DNA of 64,000 nt from contig VJWM01000135.1 in the NCBI GenBank assembly GCA_010909165.1, positions 1-64,000 of the forward strand. Reading direction: 5' to 3'. The DNA is from Anthoceros angustus. Lineage: Eukaryota; Streptophyta; Anthocerotopsida; Anthocerotales; Anthocerotaceae. Below, one piece after another: positions 9,643-21,064 of this stretch. The notes under the pieces were generated by a model. It ran no database searches, had not been told where the DNA came from, and was given only the letters and a program-made list of their open reading frames with translations. A program made the position numbers and the translations under genes. Position 1 is the stretch's first letter; each line of letters opens with the position of its first letter.

Positions 9643-11526
9643 ATGTCGGAGCTTTTTCTCCGGGAGCTGTTTGGGCAGTACCAGCAGGTGTTCGGTGTCG
9701 GGCCGGGGCTGGGTCCCGGGACCGGGACCTCCCTGCTCAAAGTGGACGGAGTGACCAATGCGTTCCTCAAGTCCGTGTTCCGGGCTGTAGCGGCGCTGTG
9801 GAGATCCAATCCCTGGAAGAGGTTCAGGCCGGCGCATGTGTTCGGGGTGAGGGTGGGGAAGGACTCGGACTGGCCGGACTCCAAGCAGCCCTTCTGCTGC
9901 GCGCAGTTCGTGGGAGGGGGCGGATCTGGGGACTGGGGGATCAACCTGTACCGGACAGAGGCGGATGCTGCGGAGATGGCTGGGATCAGGGGGCTCGGGA
10001 GCATGAAGTCGGTGCCGCAGAAGGGGCTGATGAGGATCACCTTCGGGCCCGAGGCTGAGCTGTCTTCGGGAAACAAGAAGATGATCAAGACGCTGGGGTT
10101 GGAGATAGCTGGGGCTAAGGCGTTTCCTTTGATCGACATTGTGTACTCTCCCAAGGGCGGTGTGGATGGCTTCCCTGCCTTTAGAAACCCTGCGCTGGAG
10201 GAGCTCAGGTGGATGTACGTCTGCATCCGGGCGCTCACTCAGGTGCACCCGTCGCTGCAGAAGGACGAGGGTGAGGAGTCCGTCTTTGAGGATTTCCTCC
10301 AGACGGTTGATGTTTCTTGGCGTCAAGACGACCCCAAGGCCTGGGAGGTGACCTCGGTGCGGGTGTCGTATCCTGTGCGGGATGAGGTAGAGGACACCAA
10401 CAACCCTGTCCCCAAGCTGGCAGAGATTTCCGATTCCCCTGCCGAGGTCTTGGATTGGTCCATCCCTCGGCAATGTGTCCTCTGCGAGAAGGAGGTGCCG
10501 GCAGACAAAGCCCCGCGCTGCAGCCGCTGCAAGGCAGTCATCTATTGTAGCCCTGTCTGCCAGAAGAAGCACTGGAAGGAGCTGCACAAGGGCAACTGCG
10601 AACTGTACCGGGCCATGATGGAGAGGGAGGAGGAGTTGGAGATCAAGGGTTTCTCCTTCCCCACTCTGATAGAACATTCCTGCAAGTGGCTGGAGTCGTT
10701 GGGGCTTCATGGGAGAGGGATGTGGAGAAGGATGTGCGGATGCTTCAGAGGCTGCCCTTACGGCTTGCTGCCTCCCCCAGAAGGTGGGTCCGTTGCTGGT
10801 GCTTGGGGTGTGGAGCATGGCAAGTACCCTCCCGACGCTCCCCTCCTGGAGTACAACGGAGGCAGCGAAATTCCCTCCATGGTTTTGCTCTCCAGCTGGT
10901 CTGAGTACTACGACCTCCGTGCTCTGCCCAACGAAAGTCCTGTTGCTGCTCTCCTCTCCTTCCCTCTTTCCTTGTACAACATTGTCACCTCCCTATGTGT
11001 GGTGACCAAGAACATGCTCACAAAGGGCAGGGAGATAGTGGTCCACTATCTGGGCCCAGAAGGAGAGTTGGACTGGTTACCTGCCTTTGCCGAGATCGGG
11101 CACCTGCTCGGAGAGTCTGGCGGAATTCATTTATACATGATAGGCCCTGACGTGCCAAGCTCATTGTCGGGGGAGACAGCAGCTGTTGGGAGATCTATGA
11201 AGGTTACATTTACACAGGGCTTATATCAGGAGGAAGCTAATAACTTGGCCCCTCCTCACGTCGTGGTGGCCCTCAACTCGGGCCTGGAGTCACACAGCAC
11301 GTGGATGGGAGCTTTGGAAGTGATAAAGCACCATGGTGTCCCAGCCTTTTTCACAGATTTTGCTGAGCCTTGCTGCGTAAATGCCAAGCAGGTGCTCCGA
11401 GCTTCAGCCCTGCAGATCACCTATCCAGTCACCCCCAACCCATTCAGGTCTCCCTGCAGGAATCAGATAGCGTCCAGCAACGTTCCCTGGTACAGCAATG
11501 GCTTCATTTTTGGGGTGAACACATAG
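9643..11526 (+). CDS. MYND zinc-finger, MSS51-like protein
   Basis: Single open frame of 627 residues with no visible intron. Residues about 1-250 form a conserved N-terminal region (SELFLRELFGQYQQVFG; a WGINLYRTEADA block). Residues about 285-325 are a MYND zinc finger: CVLCEKEVP, then CSRCKAVIYCSPVCQKKHW and HKGNC give the Cx2C...Cx2C...Cx3C...HxxxC ligand pattern. The C-terminal third, with YNGGSEIPSMVLLSSWSEYY and NIVTSLCVVTKNML, resembles the domain following the MYND finger in MSS51-type proteins (ALNSGLESHSTW). MYND fingers bind proline-rich peptides. In yeast MSS51 acts in mitochondrial COX1 translation, but the plant role is not established. The start codon is the first ATG of the frame and its upstream context is G/C-rich. 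Family call is firm; function is inferred. Confidence 0.85.
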   Translation: MSELFLRELFGQYQQVFGVGPGLGPGTGTSLLKVDGVTNAFLKSVFRAVAALWRSNPWKRFRPAHVFGVRVGKDSDWPDSKQPFCCAQFVGGGGSGDWGINLYRTEADAAEMAGIRGLGSMKSVPQKGLMRITFGPEAELSSGNKKMIKTLGLEIAGAKAFPLIDIVYSPKGGVDGFPAFRNPALEELRWMYVCIRALTQVHPSLQKDEGEESVFEDFLQTVDVSWRQDDPKAWEVTSVRVSYPVRDEVEDTNNPVPKLAEISDSPAEVLDWSIPRQCVLCEKEVPADKAPRCSRCKAVIYCSPVCQKKHWKELHKGNCELYRAMMEREEELEIKGFSFPTLIEHSCKWLESLGLHGRGMWRRMCGCFRGCPYGLLPPPEGGSVAGAWGVEHGKYPPDAPLLEYNGGSEIPSMVLLSSWSEYYDLRALPNESPVAALLSFPLSLYNIVTSLCVVTKNMLTKGREIVVHYLGPEGELDWLPAFAEIGHLLGESGGIHLYMIGPDVPSSLSGETAAVGRSMKVTFTQGLYQEEANNLAPPHVVVALNSGLESHSTWMGALEVIKHHGVPAFFTDFAEPCCVNAKQVLRASALQITYPVTPNPFRSPCRNQIASSNVPWYSNGFIFGVNT

Positions 11527-11702
11527 GCTAGGGCTAGCCAACTATGGCACCACGTCCATTCTTAGTAGCAATGTAGCGAACAGGATTCCAGTGCTCTATT
11601 CATCCCCCTGTTGTTCTGCCCGCTGCATTTTGGAGAGAAGAAAATGTTGAGAACCTGCTAGTGCAAGTACTGGGAGCAGATTGTAGTTGAAACTGTGGAA
11701 CA

Positions 11703-13614
11703 TCATTTGGCAGCGAAGTCAACAAGAGCTTGATGACTTGGAGATACGAAAGCTACGATTTTAAATGTCTGAGGTTTTTCTCTACTTTCCCACGTTCTTG
11801 GCGGAGAGGCTTCATACTTGATGCCGATTACTGTCGACAGGCCTACAGTCAACAACATGTGAGAACTCTCCAGGCAAGGTAGGACTCTAGTCTTAATAGC
11901 AACGAAGGAGGAAACTCCACTTACTCTGATGCACGCGCCCCATAAGTAGCTTTTCACCTCTCCAATAAGCTAAAGGCTTACATCTGAACCTGGTGCTCCG
12001 CCTCACACCATCTTGCCACTTTGTACCAGCACCTGAAACACAGCCAAAGAGCTAAAGAGACTTGCTGCAGGCAGGCAATAGTTAAGATAAAAAGCTGTAA
12101 GACTGACCTGCAAGACTTTTGCGCCTGTCAAGGTTGGTCGTCCTGCGGTTCCTCTTGGTGCAAACCTGGTAACAGTGCAATGCCGAGAACCTAATAAGTA
12201 TATGAACTACTTTGAGTCAAGCGACATCGCGTTTGTGTCCTCCTTACCTTTCTTGTAGGAATCTCCAGTTCGTTCTGAGGATCAAATGACTCCACATGCT
12301 CATCGACGGCCGTAAAACTGAGGGCGGGATGTTCAGCTGAGATAAACCGACCCTGTCGCTCTTTTCGTGTTTCAATGAAAAAACGGTTTTGAGGACCCAC
12401 TGAATGGGTCAGGAAGCTCAAGTCTTGACATGGAGAGACTCCAGCAGGTGCGTCATCCACAGGGCTCCCAGGGCCTACTTCGGGAAAAAGTACCCTTGGA
12501 GATGGAAGCTGCCGCCCTACTGTGGCTTGCTGGTCGCAACTGAAGATGGTAACATGCTGATCCAGAGTGGGTGTGGGGTTTTTACGATTTGGTGATGGTT
12601 GCCGTTGAGGATCTTGTGTCTCGGAACCTGCAGACAAACCCTCTTCTACTTGTGGGATGTCGTCCAGCATTTCCCCGAGCTTGTCTTCGCCTGAGCAGTG
12701 TCGAGAGAGCTTCCCATCAGGTGCCAACAGTACGCTGGTCGTGCAGACAACTTCATCAGCAGGTGGCTCTGGAATCGGGATGTCATTCCTATCGATGCCA
12801 TCTGGTGTGTCCTCCAGCTCTATTACTTCAGTCAAATCACTGGAAACTGGCCAATATGAAACACCAAGGCTGCTCCTGGCATCATCTTCGTCCAACCCTG
12901 TGATTTCTGTATCTCCAATGCCAGCAGACCCCGAGAGCAGACAGTCATATGTTGCACTTAGGCGGCACACAGGGCTCTCTTCAGCCAAATCCCCAGAGGT
13001 CGTTTGTGGACATGCCAGCTGAAAAGAAGGGAAAGATTGTTCTGCTGCACTGAGATCAGAAAGCCTATTCCCGGCTTGGGCAAATCCTGCCAGCGAATCA
13101 CTTTGCTCCTCAACTATCCCTGCCTCTGATCTCTTCGTTCCCTGCGCTTCGAATTGCCCGCATCCATAACAGTCGACAGTGACATCCTCCTTCTCCAAGC
13201 TACCAGCTGAATCCACAGGAGAGGTTGTGTCCAGCGCACATACAAAACGCATTGGCTTCCTGCAGAATCGTCATGCTCCCCTAAGAGTCATGCAACCGTA
13301 GCAAAGCCTTCAAGCATCAAATAGTTACCCTGGGGTCCTAGCCGAACTGCGTCGGGGACGTACTCTCCTGCTAGCTTGCTGCTTCTCTCGACCAGCATTC
13401 CCTGAGGCAGCATGTTTTAGTCCACAGCAGCAGCCAGTAAGCAAAACAACAATCCCCGCCAGAACGTTTGCCTGACCTGCAAAAAAGTCCTCCACCTCCT
13501 GCAGCACGGCCTTTCTGCCAAGGCCAAACCAAGAAGTGCCGGCAGAAAGTAGAGACCTCGGACTTCTGTTCTGGCCCTCTCCTCCACGACCTGCGTGCTT
13601 CCGTCTCTTGCTCA
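11703..13614 (-). CDS. CENPC: Centromere protein C (CENP-C) homologue
   Basis: Six exons by phase-consistent GT-AG joins: 13477-13614 (start uncertain), 13329-13401, 12248-13259, 12108-12165, 11925-12032, 11703-11842. The large 12248-13259 exon is acidic and disordered, as usual for CENP-C. The next two exons give a basic [15 protein letters not shown] segment leading to [20 protein letters not shown] and [13 protein letters not shown]. With [14 protein letters not shown] from the last exon this forms the CENP-C motif, which binds the CENP-A nucleosome; its key Arg and Trp are present. The protein ends [19 protein letters not shown]. No C-terminal cupin dimerisation domain follows, as in known plant CENP-C. 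The N-terminus is not settled: the methionine at 13614 (MSKRRKHAG) is the simplest start, but further 5' exons up to about 14200 are possible. Confidence 0.9.
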
Positions 13615-13619
13615 TTCTG

Positions 13620-15117
13620 TGCCGCACCGGCATCCACAAGCAGCGTGGTGCAGATAGAGGGAAAGAGGAGATCCGTTGTCTGCCAGCATAACACCTGTCG
13701 GAATCAATAAAGCTAGAAAGTGCACACGGGTCCGAGAGAAACAAGGCCAATCTGAGCAGGAGGAAGAAAACCAATATCTGCTCGGATGGGACCAGATCCC
13801 GCCGCCGCCTCAAGCTTACAATCGTTGGCATAATTTGCCCTCATGCTGGCATCTACAGCTCCCTTCAGGAGCCGCAAACCGTCCCTCTCCAATTTGCATC
13901 ACGCTCGCAAAGCCCCATTGTCTCACTCCACCATCGCCTGCTCCAACGGTCGAACGCGACTTTTCAAACTCTCTTGCTTCAACCATGGATCGAACTACAT
14001 TTAGGGCCTCGGTTCGAACTGCGAACTGGGACCCTTGCCATAAAAAGAGGCGCTCATTCCCTTGCTGTCGGAACTCGGGAGAAGTGAGGCTGATGACAGA
14101 TTTTGAGGGATAACCCGGCCTCAAGGTTTGTGCGGAGGAGCCGACTCTGCAACTTTTGAAAATCCCTCGCAGACTCCAGTGGCCATGGTGTTCCCACACG
14201 AGTCGCCGTAAGGTGGGCTGCCGCCCGCGGGTATGCAGGCTAAGCAGGTTCTATTGGACAATCCTTCTTGTTCTTTTGCTTCCTCTTCTACTGACACACA
14301 AGCAACAATGCTGAGGCCTGAGGCCTGAAGCCTGCATTTGTCTCAAAACTTCCCATGTTCAAGTCAAAGGGCTTTATTGGTTTCTCCGCCGCTTACAGGC
14401 ATGGCGGAGTTATGTTATTTTATGGGTGGCAAAATCCCAACCGTATCTAAGTCGGAAGAGGACCTGGACACACCATTGACCACATGGACAATACTGTATG
14501 TACGCAACGCAAGCGGAGAGTGCGCTGGCACACCAACAAGGCCGACCCATTGACCATATGCAAAATACGTAACGCAAGCGGAAAGTGCGCTGGCACACCA
14601 ACTAGGACAACCCATGCCGTATGTACTTGCGCATAATGCTGCCCTCCCATGCTTGACTGCCTGTCGAGATCGAAGTTTGAAGATTGGGTGGATGGTTGAT
14701 TGAGGACTTCCAATTGAGGATACCGAAGGTAGTGATTGGCCCATTGATGTGGCTCACTGTAAGGCTCTGCCAACAGGAGCTTCACAGCAGCCCCAAAAAA
14801 TTGGACCCTCGACTACTCCGGGTTGCACACTCCACGCTGACCGATTAGAAAACTAGTACTGACAGTCTTGGATGGGATGGACGCCTTCGCTGGACTTTGA
14901 TCTAGTGCAAGTCCAGTACATACTCTGTCCTTTCTGACTCCTGCTTGTCTCTCCATATAAAGCTGCCTTCATTCCTGTGACCTTCCAGTGAGGAGGAAGG
15001 AGCCCAATGACCTGCAATCCATCGGTCAATCCCATTGTACACGCACTCGTCTCTCTCTGTGTGGTGGAATATTGTAATGGTACACACGCACGCGCAGTGA
15101 TTCATACTGCAATAACA
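13620..15117. other. Intergenic; possible CENP-C 5' exon and a two-copy repeat
   Basis: A minus-strand open frame at 13816-14199 is arginine/glycine-rich and could hold a 5' exon or UTR of CENP-C, but no motif supports it. At about 14472-14625 a unit of roughly 70-75 bp containing acgcaacgcaagcgg and agtgcgctggcacaccaac occurs twice. The rest shows nothing recognisable. Confidence 0.5.
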
Positions 15118-16388
15118 TTATGCCCATTTGGCAAGCAGGGACATAGCTCCTGCTCCACCAAACAGTGCCAAGAATGACAACACTTGCAATCCGGCATCGC
15201 TGCGAAGGCGTTTGCTCAGAAAGTCTGCTGCAATCAAGTCCACCAGGGCCATGTAGGTCAAAATTCCAGCCGAGATAGAATCAAAGGTTCCTTCAACAAT
15301 CAGGGCTTTCGAACTGTTTTCATTGTAACCATTCTGAATCCCAAGTCCAATGGCTATTCCCAATGGAGTAGTGATGGCGAAGAAAAAGGCCATCACGAGG
15401 GATGAGAAGGTTTTGAAAGCCGCCTGAAACCCATGACAAGCAGCAGCGTCAGGGCCTGGATACTGAGTTCAGCTGCATTGTTTAGGGTTGTAAATGACCA
15501 GATAATACAGACGCTTGTTTGATTTACCTGCGCGATGCAACCTCCAAGAGCTAGCCCTTCAAAAAACTGGTGAAAGCATAGCGCGGCCAACAACGGCTTG
15601 ATTACACAGGGGCTGTCCGATACTCCTAGTGTTATTCCGATGATGACGGAATGAGCCACGATTCCGAGCTCCAGAACCTGCCGGGGGCGAGGAATGCAGT
15701 ATTTAGTTAGCTATGGTATCAAGCATGAGATCTGCAGGTGCGACACCAAAAGAACGGCAGCTAGCATAACTTTCCGTTGGTGGGGAAATCAAACCTGAGA
15801 GATCACCACGTGTCTGATTTGGGTTATCTTTGCTTCTTCCTCAGATGATCCCAGACCGTGCGCGTGATGGCCATGAGCAGGATGCGAGTGCAGGCCCACT
15901 ATGGGTAGGTGGTTGTGGTTTTCTCCACATTCGTCTGCGGTTGCACCATTCTCACAGTCCGGTTTGGAGTGTTCCTGAAATTCCTGTCCCTGTTCGCCGT
16001 GTGACCCCAACTGCTGCTTCTCATAGTATTGAGTAGCCGCGAAATCAACAAGGAGCGTTACGAGAGCTGCCACCATGGCGATGAAGCCCGCGAAGGGGAA
16101 TTTACTCCAAGGGTCCTCAGGTAAGCAGGGATTGCTCAAAGTGTCCGTGGCATCAGGCAACATATGCACAAATGCCGTCGCCAGGATGACTCCGGCTGCA
16201 AATGATTTGGTAATGAAGAAGATGTTCCCTTCCGTACTGAAGAACGCAAATCTTCTGCCAACCAAGGGAATGAGAACCCCCAGAGTACTGGCAGTCAGTA
16301 TAATAGCAATGCCTGCCGCTTTCAGATGCAGAGCTTCATGTTTGTCCCTGCATGATTCAAGCCCGACACTGCAATCGACTTCTGCCAT
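15118..16388 (-). CDS. ZIP family zinc/iron transporter
   Basis: Three exons (15795-16388, 15528-15677, 15118-15423) give a 349-residue protein, normal for plant ZIP transporters. Membrane segments open with [39 protein letters not shown] is the conserved TM2 region. A variable cytosolic loop after TM3 carries the metal-binding histidine cluster [14 protein letters not shown]4 has [12 protein letters not shown], with the conserved His and Ser/Gly of the pore signature. TM5 has [17 protein letters not shown] (the HxxxEG motif). The end SLLAKWA is typical. Both introns have clean GT-AG ends and keep phase 0. ZIPs import Zn, Fe, Mn or related divalent cations across the plasma or organelle membrane; the substrate cannot be read from sequence. 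Confidence 0.95.
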
Positions 16389-18763
16389 GCTGATCCCCCC
16401 CGCTTCAAACAGTGGCCCTGTTTCACGACACCAGTGAGACCGCTTTTGTCAGTGGCATGCACCATCAGACTTCAATTCCTTTCTCAGATTAGTACATCTG
16501 GAGCTTTCATCCCGATCGGTTCGAACAATTACTCACAATGGAGTCAGTGACTCACCTGCGGCAAGAGAAGGACCTTGCGCTCCTCAAGTGGTGGATAGCT
16601 GCCCTACTGGCTCCTGTAGTACAAAACAAACCGACTCAAAATTGAAGCATTGCAGGATTCCGTGCCGCACTGAGGCATCTCAAGCCTAGCCTGAGGCATT
16701 GGATGTCCACACAGTCTGCCTCAACTGTAGAATTCGAGCTGCCAGTGGAAAACCACCGCACATCAGAGGGAAGCCAGGTAGACTGCATCTCAATCAGTTC
16801 GGCAATTGAAAACAAAGGCTCGGCCAGAATCGGATTGGATCGCATCAGCGGAGAGTAACAAAGACGCCAAAAAAGAAGTGTGCAATCCTCCTTGTGGCAA
16901 ATTTTTGGCAATTGCCAATCCAGCAGCTCCCGATCAGCACCCGCACAGTATGGAACGGCAAACCAGCTCAAATTCATGGCAGGAAGGGATTTGGAGTGAC
17001 TTGAGGCGAGCACAGGTCGACGCATCAGGAGATGCATGGAAGCAAGCAAGCAGGCGCGCAAAGCGACAGTGTGGAGCTTACGGAGCACGGCGATGCAGAG
17101 CGATGTAGGTCAGTGGCTGGGCAGCGGGGGCGCCAAGGGCATGGGGAAGAAGCGCAACCAGCTGGACGGCTGCAGCAGGGCTTGCGCTTGCGCGTGCGCT
17201 TGCATGGTGACGAGGCGAGCTCGCGGAAGTGACGAGCCGTAAGAGGCTCTGGCTGCTGGCGCATAGCACTTGTTAAAGGGCGGTGGCGCCGGAGAGTTCG
17301 GCGATGGCCGGCGTTCACGATCCGGCAAGCCTGAACAGGCTTAGGTCGTGAAGGACCTGGTCATCGGTCCGCCAGAGATGTCGACACTTCGAACAGGAGC
17401 CTCAGCGACAAGGCCACAAGAGGTAGTGGAAGGGGAGAGCCTCGCCGTTTTTAGCCCTACCGGGTGTCGACACCCCACCGCTCTGTCGACACCGTATTCC
17501 CGACCCTCCGGCTTCCGCCCAGCCCCCGCCGACCCGCCCAGTTTCACAGTTTCACACTTTGACGAGGGGCTTTATCACTTTTCACCCCCCAAAATATCCG
17601 CCTCGCGCTCACACAGGATGGTCTCTGAATTCAGTAAATGCCCGGCACAGTCCGTGCACTACAGCTGTGCGAGGCCTCTACCGGCTTTCGCCTTGAGCCA
17701 CTCTCTGTCTTGCCAAACGTCGTTCCACTGCACATTTTCCCTGTCCGCTTCCTGCACCGGCGCTGTAGAGTTGCGTACATAGGAAGGTGCAGGTGAGAGC
17801 ATGCGGGGGCAGCGCGGCCACACCCACACCTTATTATAAGACCGTGGACAGAATTCACACATCAAAATGCTCTCCGAGTCAGCTATTGGATTGTAGAATT
17901 TAATAAGGTTGTAGACTTGGTAGATCTTTGTAGGTTCTTCGAGCCGTGCAGATTATTCCAAGACTACTTTGAAATGAAGTTGTGGAAGGTACATTCATTT
18001 CACTTTTTGGTCATCCGTCCCGAAGAACTCAGTCAAGGGCGCCTTTACTTTGGAGCAAGACATCATGATACCCACGAGTCTGGTGCAGAGAAGACTTTGT
18101 CGTTGCAAAGACGAGATGGAACATGCAGGTGTTTTTGGCAAAACTGCAGCCAACTGGAAATAGCGAGGTCAAGGACATTGTGAGGAAACAGCTCTCACAG
18201 CACCTAAGCAGTAACCAGACCCACACGCACGCGAGCTTTATTCTCCTTCTCACCACGGCCCTTCCTGAGATTCAAGCAACTGATTTTTTTTTTCTCTGGT
18301 GGCTCTTCCTCGAATCTTCTCGAGCACCTGATATCCTCCGGACCCCCACTTGCTGGAAGGTCATTGCTGCCCGTGGTTTCTCCCGATATCGCGCACCGAT
18401 TGTGGGAACCTGGTGCACAGCTTGTCCGACCACTGCAGCACTATTGAAACTCAGCTCCTTGATTTCAAAGTGGTATCACACATCTCCCCATGGAAGCCTC
18501 CTTGAATCATGTGTAGTCTTTTGAACATGGCACGTAGAAAACGTGAGGTCTTAGCTGGAGCTACCACCATACTGCAATCCGGTGCCACACTTTCTAGGGG
18601 CGCTTGGTCTTGTAGCCAAGAAGGACTTAGCTCAGATTCTGGTGGAAGGATGTCGGAAGTGTAAGGAGCATTCACTTTCACAAGTCTTTTTTGTCACACG
18701 TTATGTCCTTCCACAGCTCAAGTAGTTGTTGGACCTTAATTAACTGTTTGCATATGAACCCTT
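16389..18763. other. Intergenic, no gene supported
   Basis: Open frames on both strands are short and of low complexity, and none shows a family motif. The 16.4-17.0 kb part probably includes the promoter and 5' UTR of the ZIP gene. A minus-strand frame at 18451-18681 looks mildly protein-like but has no partner exon that I can identify. Confidence 0.5.
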
Positions 18764-18767
18764 TAAC

Positions 18768-19371
18768 CCCATAATGCCCAACCCATTCTCAAATCGAGCC
18801 TTTTTTACCATGTTCAAACGCTAGCTCATGTTAAGGGGTTTTTTTTTTTTTTTTTGAAAACTTATGTCCTCTACATTACAAAAAATAATTAAAAACTTTT
18901 AACCTATATATCTGGTTGAAATAAAAAATAATGTCTTAAAAACTTACAAACCTCCCATGAAAAAATAGCCATTACTACCTTATACTCATCCCATGGTCTA
19001 GGTTTTTAGTGCGCTAGAAAGGCCTTTTCTTGCACTATGTGTCCTATTGTTTTCAAAAACAAATGAAATAGTTTCAAAAATATAATAGTCCAAGTATTTT
19101 ATATTTTTTTCTGAAAAAAATCAGACATAGTCCAAGAAAGGTACATAGCAAAACTTTGGACCATTAGATGAATATGCATGTAGTAATGGCATCCGTTTCT
19201 TGAGGGGTTCAAGAGGTTTTTAAAAGATTCTTTTGCGTTTGGACTAGACATCATGGTTATAATTTTCTCTCCACGAAAGGCTGCCTTTGCATGATTTTTA
19301 TCATACATTTTTTGTCCAAGAAAGGCAAACAAAGGCAAAGTCTCGAATCAAGATCCATGGTCATTATGGGG
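18768..19371. mobile_element. TTAA-flanked inverted-repeat element (piggyBac-like MITE candidate)
   Basis: The left end is TTAA followed by ccccataatgcccaaccc. The right end is its imperfect reverse complement: ggtcattatgggg followed by TTAA. The ends match over the first 10 bases and remain alignable for about 40 (both later carry tcgag). The element is 604 bp, AT-rich and without a transposase frame. TTAA target duplication plus a terminus beginning CCC is the piggyBac superfamily signature, so a non-autonomous piggyBac-like element is the best guess. A diverged copy of the left 300 bp begins at about 45810 and is also preceded by TTAA. Confidence 0.65.
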
Positions 19372-19589
19372 TTAAGTCCCATTGGACAAGTGCAAATAGC
19401 CAATGGTGAATCCACAGAAATCGATGACATACCAAGTTGAATCACATGTAGAATACAAACAGTTAGTCAGACCTTGCTCATTGGAATGATGATTAAGCTC
19501 ATTGAAATTACCTCGACTTGAAGAACTGCATGCTCCATAAAAAAATCTTGCTTGTTATTACGCACACAACCCCCTTCTTTTGTAAAGTG

Positions 19590-19793
19590 TTAATACTCGT
19601 AGTGTTGTCCAATAACATTCACCAATTGATGCAGCAACCAATCTAATTTGCATCCTAGTAGGGTGGCGTTCGGAAAAGATACACGTTCCTTCAAAAAACG
19701 GTGAAATGCTTCAACAAATGAGGTGGTATTTTGACCAGCATGAAGGAACAACCGGCGTACATTACAAATCCACATATGTGCATCACCAAACAT
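19590..19793 (-). mobile_element. Fragment of MULE-type transposase
   Basis: The frame encodes LHAGQNTTSFVEAFHRFLKE and then LDWLLHQLVNVIGQHYE. This resembles the region of plant Mutator-like transposases where an NTNN-x-ES-x-HRxLK string is followed by a (V/L)DWL-x-xLV block shortly before the SWIM zinc finger. Only about 65 residues survive and no DDE residues are visible. It lies just outside the inverted-repeat element, so it is probably a separate remnant. Confidence 0.5.
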
Positions 19794-21060
19794 GCCTTTA
19801 AAAACATTGCAAAGTTTCTCTTCATTTTATTGCCTGATTATATTCAAGCGCTTGCTTTCTAAGCAGGCTTTCCCTTCAGGTGTATTGCTTGATCACATTC
19901 ATAATCGACTGCATCAACATAGTGGAGTGCATCGCCGTTGTGGGAGGAAAACCCTGGGCTTCCGAGATTCACCCTCTAGTGGCCGCACTTATCCCACTGT
20001 CGTTTCGTACGTTGGGTTTCGTCCCATGAGACTTGTGTGAACGATTGGATCTTGGGAAATCAATCACTGTCTACAGCTACACACTACCTCAGCCTCCTAA
20101 ACAAGCAAGGCACCCACTACTCTCCCCCTCACAGCAGCTGCACCACCTGCACTGCTCCGGAAATTCATGAATTCTCGACCAATCGATGGTGATCACCAAT
20201 GCTCGACCTACAAGGACACAACACAATCGCAGGTCATGTCTTAGCAGCAAGGAGTCTGCCACAGGCGCCCAGGGACCCCCTGACCCACACCGCAATTTCG
20301 TCCCTACTCCTAAGACCAATGTTCTCCACACAGGGAGCGCCTTCTTATTGCAGATTTGGGATTCGTCCCGTAGGCTCTGCCTTTGGCCTTCCACTTTTTC
20401 TACACTCTAATCCTCATCTCAACTTTCTCAACAATGCTCTCCTCTTCTCTACTCATCTAACCTTCCTCCTTCCTCGATATCCTACTCTAACACCTTTTAC
20501 TGGCTCATTAATTCTGACTCGCCCTTACGGCACAACTGCCTGGGGTCCGTCCGGAAATCAACGAATTCTTCCTTGGGGCGGTTGCTATGCGGTTTGTACC
20601 AGACAGCGAGAACCTCCAGGGAGTCTTTCCCTGCAGTCTACTCTCGAGCCGAGAGTTCCTTGAGCATCGCCACACACCGAAAAAACACAAGACAAAGAAC
20701 CATTCACAACGGAGCGGTGGCGCCTGCAAAGAGCAAGCCCTCCACCCAGCACTCCGACCGTCGCGTTCTCCCTCTCTACCAGACACAGCGTTGGCTTGCA
20801 GCTGGCACTAAATTCTTACACACAAAGCGAAGGACTCGGGAGGATGGGAGCGCAAGACATGGTACTTTACTTTGTGAAACCCTCCTCCTCTTATAGGAGG
20901 ACCTCCGTATACAACCTCCCTTGGGTGTGCCTGCTGCAGGCCACCTTTTCCAATATTTTATAATTTCCTACCGCCAGTATTTAAGTCATGGCATCTAAGC
21001 CTATTATCTGATCATGGGTAACTTCTATTCTAGCAAGTTCACCTATGTCAATCTTTAAAT
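19794..21060. other. Intergenic, no gene supported
   Basis: Several medium open frames overlap on both strands, but none carries a motif or a convincing exon structure. It may be flanking or untranslated sequence of the retroelement-like unit that follows on the minus strand. Confidence 0.45.
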
Positions 21061-21064
21061 AACT

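Noticed and set aside
9604-10818. 404-codon minus-strand frame opposite the MYND gene
   Set aside because: It mirrors the G/C-rich MYND exon, has no domain, and is Arg/Leu/Pro/His-rich as expected of an antisense shadow.
13325-13831. A membrane protein read from the hydrophobic [14 protein letters not shown] stretch
   Set aside because: The stretch lies in a 75-bp GT-AG intron (13402-13476). Removing it keeps the CENP-C frame.
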